From: Schauerella fraxinea | Lineage (GTDB): Bacteria > Pseudomonadota > Gammaproteobacteria > Burkholderiales > Burkholderiaceae_B | Direction: 5' to 3' | Length of the DNA stretch: 64,000 bases | NCBI GenBank assembly: GCA_030849965.1 | Contig: JAVDKL010000001.1 | Span: 3,358,688 to 3,422,687 of the forward strand | Shown: piece after piece, positions 61,540 through 64,000 of the stretch | Layout of the letters: each line of letters begins with the position of its first letter | How positions within the stretch are numbered: the first letter of the stretch is position 1 | The notes under the pieces: model-generated | Seen by the model: only the letters and a program-made list of their open reading frames with translations | What the model was told of the DNA's origin: nothing | Databases searched by the model: none | Program-made: the position numbers and the translations under genes

Positions 61540-62163
61540 TCAGGCGCCTTGAACCTTGAACTGCAACCGGTCGAGTAGATAGCGCGCAAGCTGCTCCGCC
61601 GATACCTCGACATCGTTAGCTGCGGTGTCGATGCACAGTTCAGGCTTCAACGGCGCTTCATACGGGGCGGACACCCCTGTGAAGTCGGGTATCTCGCCGG
61701 CCAGGGCGCGGGCGTACATCCCTTTGGGATCGCGTGCCTGGCACACTGCTACGGGGCAGTGGCAATGCACTTCGATGAAGTCGCCCGCTGGAAGACGTTG
61801 CCGCGCGGCATCGCGTGCGTCACGCATCGGTGACACGAGCGCCACGAACACCACGCATCCCTGCGCCGCAAAGAGCTTTGCAACTTCGCCCACGCGGCGG
61901 ATGTTCTCGGCGCGGTCCTCGACCGAGAACCCCAGGTCGGCGCACAACCCATGACGGATGTTGTCGCCATCGAGTAGCGCGGTGTGCAATCCCATGCGGT
62001 GCAGCCGCGCTTCGACTTGGCTGGCCAGTGTGGATTTGCCGGACGCCGGCAGCCCGGTGAGCCACACCACAACGCCGGGATGGCCATTGCGCTGCGTGCG
62101 ATCGACGCGGTCCACCAAGGCAGGTTGCCAGACGAGGTTGTTAGGCGAGGACGCGAGGGTCAT
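61540..62163 (-). CDS. cysC: Adenylylsulfate (APS) kinase
   Basis: A protein of 207 residues, normal for a stand-alone CysC. P-loop Gly-Leu-Pro-Ala-Ser-Gly-Lys-Ser-Thr at 37-45, Leu-Asp-Gly-Asp-Asn-Ile-Arg-His-Gly-Leu for APS binding, and Phe-Thr-Gly-Val-Ser-Ala-Pro-Tyr-Glu-Ala-Pro near 160. It phosphorylates APS to PAPS in the cytosol. Only 18 nt separate it from the sulfotransferase gene upstream, so PAPS is probably made for that enzyme and not only for sulfate assimilation. No cysDN or cysH gene is adjacent. Confidence 0.93.
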   Translation of the reverse strand: MTLASSPNNLVWQPALVDRVDRTQRNGHPGVVVWLTGLPASGKSTLASQVEARLHRMGLHTALLDGDNIRHGLCADLGFSVEDRAENIRRVGEVAKLFAAQGCVVFVALVSPMRDARDAARQRLPAGDFIEVHCHCPVAVCQARDPKGMYARALAGEIPDFTGVSAPYEAPLKPELCIDTAANDVEVSAEQLARYLLDRLQFKVQGA

Positions 62164-62181
62164 GTTGGTGTGATCGGCGGT

Positions 62182-63003
62182 TCAGGCCGCTTGCGGGTAG
62201 TAAAGCTTGTAATACCAGGCGCACGCCGCCTCGATCTGAGCTTGGATCCGCGGCGCAATGGCATGCCTTTTGGGACCGGCCAGAACCGTCGATTGCTTGT
62301 GCATGAATTTCATGCGGTAGTGGCTATCGCTTTCAGGTAGGCCGATCGGCAGGTTTTCAGGATCGAGCGCGAAGGGCGCCAGATCCAGCCAGGCATAGAG
62401 ATGCGACATGCAGGCGGTCGGGTTGACCATCAGATCTTCGAAGCGCAAGAAGTACAGGCGTTCGCGCACCGTATTGGGCAAGTCCATCACCGCCTGTAGC
62501 GCGGCGAGCGGTGCCCCGACGGCATATTCCTTGGAGAACAGCATATCGGCGCGACCGAAGCGGTCGTAGTCGGCAAGCTGGTCGGGAAAGTCCAAAAGGA
62601 TGGTCTTCTGATGTTGCGCTTCGATCGAGCCGTAGATCTGGCCCAATTCGCGCAAGCACACGACGAGCTTGGCTTCCGGTGCCAGCGTCAACAACATCTC
62701 GACGTTGTGCAGCCATCCCCGACTCTTGTCGACGACCACGCGCTTCTCTGCGTTGTGATGCCAGCCGCGCAGGAACCCCTGCATGGCCGACTTCAGATGC
62801 GTGTAGCTGTTGTCGAATCCGCCATCGAGCTGCGACAGGAAGGACGGATCGGCGCTGACCATTTTGCGGATGCTGACCAAGGCATTGGACAGCGGTGAAC
62901 TGTTTCCTTCGCAACGGATCTCGGGATGCTGTGCCAGTAACTGGCACAGCAGGGTCGACCCGGCGCGCGGCAGGCCGGTTACGCCGACAAAATGAGCAGT
63001 CAT
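62182..63003 (-). CDS. PAPS-dependent sulfotransferase
   Basis: A protein of 273 residues starting 13 nt after the adhesin stop. The 5'-phosphosulfate loop is Gly-Leu-Pro-Arg-Ala-Gly-Ser-Thr-Leu-Leu at 10-19, and a 3'-phosphate region is seen in Leu-Val-Val-Cys-Leu-Arg-Glu-Leu near 115. Similar in layout to the Sulfotransfer_3/tyrosylprotein sulfotransferase group. No signal peptide or membrane segment, so it acts in the cytosol before any secretion. It transfers sulfate from PAPS made by CysC; the acceptor (a protein tyrosine or a sugar) is unknown. Confidence 0.85.
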   Translation of the reverse strand: MTAHFVGVTGLPRAGSTLLCQLLAQHPEIRCEGNSSPLSNALVSIRKMVSADPSFLSQLDGGFDNSYTHLKSAMQGFLRGWHHNAEKRVVVDKSRGWLHNVEMLLTLAPEAKLVVCLRELGQIYGSIEAQHQKTILLDFPDQLADYDRFGRADMLFSKEYAVGAPLAALQAVMDLPNTVRERLYFLRFEDLMVNPTACMSHLYAWLDLAPFALDPENLPIGLPESDSHYRMKFMHKQSTVLAGPKRHAIAPRIQAQIEAACAWYYKLYYPQAA

Positions 63004-63016
63004 TCAGAACCTTGCA

Positions 63017-64000
63017 TCAGTTACGCGGATCGTTGCCCCCACGGGTCGCGTCCACACGTGTGTTCTGCGACCAGTTTAAGCCATCGCCCTGGACGCCGAA
63101 GTTCAGGCCGCTGAGTCGCTCAGGGACGTTGGACACGTTGTTTTGTTGTGACGGCGTGCCTGCAGGCGAGGTGTTCACCGCGACCTGCGTTTCAGCGTTG
63201 AGCAACTCGTTCGCGTTGGCGAGCGTGGTGTCCTGCACCGTGCCGCCAGTGTTGACGGTGATGGCGCTGGAGACCGCAGTGGCGATGGCGTCGGCGACCG
63301 CTTGCGTGGTCGTGGCGACGGGAGCGACCGGCGGCGTAACAGGCGGCGTCACGGGTGCGACCGGCGGATTGACGGGCGTCACAGGGGTGATCGGCGTGAC
63401 GGGCGCTGTGGGCGGGACCACGGCGGCGGTAATGGTCGCCGTAATACCCACGGGATTGGTCACGCTGTAGTTGCTGGCCAAGCCTGTGCCGTCTTGCAGG
63501 GTGAGGCCACTTACCGCGACCGGCTTGGCGGTGCCGGCGTTGGCATCGGCAAACGCGCCTTGCTGTCCGGCGAAGGTCAACGTTTCACCATCAACCAAAC
63601 CGCGCAACGCGCCGCCGGTAAGCGTGGCGAGTGAGCTGCCATCGAACGTCTTGTCGGCGGCCGTCATGCCATTCACGGTCAAGGCTTTCGGTGTGATGTT
63701 GGCGGTGAGGCCGGTGGCGTTGGCCACGGTGTAGTTGCTTGCCAAGCCGGTGCCGTCGACCAGCGTCGAGCCACTTACGGCAACGGCTTTGGCTGCGCCG
63801 GCGTTCTTGTCGCTGAACGTGCCGGTTTGACCGGTGAGGCCAAGGGTTTCCTGGCCGATCAAGCCGTTGAGCGTGCCGCCCGACAGCGCTGCAACGGTGT
63901 TGCCGTCGTAGGTTTTGTTGGCCGCAACCACGCCGCTGACCGTCAAGGCCTTCGGGGTGATGTTGGCCGTCACACCGGTGGCGTTCGAGACGGTGTAATT
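63017..64000 (-). CDS. YDG/MBG-repeat filamentous-haemagglutinin-type adhesin (C-terminal part)
   Basis: The frame is open to the right edge, so only the last 327 residues are seen. Two full 88-residue repeats have Asn-Ile-Thr-Pro-Lys-Ala-Leu-Thr-Val and Lys-Thr-Tyr-Asp-Gly (or Lys-Thr-Phe-Asp-Gly), the YDG/MBG repeats of large secreted exoproteins. They are followed by a Pro/Thr/Val linker of about 40 residues and a C-terminal segment ending Gly-Gly-Asn-Asp-Pro-Arg-Asn. Such proteins are usually exported through a TpsB pore and displayed on the cell surface. It is the first gene seen of an operon with the sulfotransferase and APS kinase. Confidence 0.85.
   Translation of the reverse strand, partial: NYTVSNATGVTANITPKALTVSGVVAANKTYDGNTVAALSGGTLNGLIGQETLGLTGQTGTFSDKNAGAAKAVAVSGSTLVDGTGLASNYTVANATGLTANITPKALTVNGMTAADKTFDGSSLATLTGGALRGLVDGETLTFAGQQGAFADANAGTAKPVAVSGLTLQDGTGLASNYSVTNPVGITATITAAVVPPTAPVTPITPVTPVNPPVAPVTPPVTPPVAPVATTTQAVADAIATAVSSAITVNTGGTVQDTTLANANELLNAETQVAVNTSPAGTPSQQNNVSNVPERLSGLNFGVQGDGLNWSQNTRVDATRGGNDPRN
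63437..63964 (-). repeat. Two tandem 264-bp YDG repeats
   Basis: Repeat 1 spans 63964-63701 and repeat 2 spans 63700-63437, 88 codons each. A further copy evidently continues past the window edge, because the bases at 63965-64000 match the end of a unit. Confidence 0.85.

Overview
The window is 64 kb of a GC-rich betaproteobacterial chromosome, most likely from the family Alcaligenaceae (Bordetella/Achromobacter-like). This rests on the cytochrome-oxidase assembly run at the left end, the glmU/glmS neighbourhood, five Bug-type (tripartite tricarboxylate) solute receptors, many LysR-type regulators, a PhaM-like granule protein and a two-partner-secretion type adhesin. I see no tRNA, rRNA, CRISPR array, integrase or transposase.

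Layout. 1-3458: the tail of a cytochrome c oxidase assembly operon (SURF1 end, SCO-like CxxxC protein, ctaA, ctaB, SCO). 3442-9639: small envelope and granule proteins (DUF3717, glycine zipper, PhaM), then glmU, an MFS exporter and a GT4 glycosyltransferase. 9750-12227: a divergent Lrp regulator and glmS around an AT-rich operator region. 12359-22311: two related catabolic modules (LysR, CaiB-type CoA transferase, crotonase, Bug receptor) separated by an HD hydrolase and a secreted protein. 22376-29030: M28 peptidase/Bug/LysR, a GntP permease, YcaC hydrolase and LysR. 29197-32058: a subtilase with a frameshift, a small I9-like protein and a NUC1 nuclease. 32181-39156: a 2-aminoethylphosphonate uptake and degradation cluster. 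39287-50361: DUF4139, DUF5519, DUF2231/sorbosone dehydrogenase, mqo, metY, an alpha/beta hydrolase and TctA/TctB. 50898-61399: a small acidic protein, a hydroxyacid-metabolism cluster with Bug and LysR, AraC, another Bug with NIPSNAP, and a YpfH-like esterase. 61540-64000: an operon reading leftwards that encodes a YDG-repeat adhesin (5' end outside the window), a sulfotransferase and an APS kinase.

How the genes work together. glmS and glmU make UDP-GlcNAc for the envelope. The catabolic modules pair periplasmic capture of organic acids (Bug) with CoA activation and crotonase chemistry. The phosphonate cluster imports aminoethylphosphonate, probably oxidises the amine with a FAD enzyme instead of PhnW, and cleaves phosphonoacetaldehyde with PhnX. 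CysC plus the sulfotransferase look like a private PAPS-dependent sulfation branch tied to the adhesin.

The two places most likely to hold an undescribed system are the cytosolic protease / I9-like protein / nuclease triad (29197-32058) and the adhesin / sulfotransferase / APS kinase operon (61540-64000). A third is the array of GAAAT-N3-ATTTC sites between lrp and glmS, which appears phased at about 29.5 bp.
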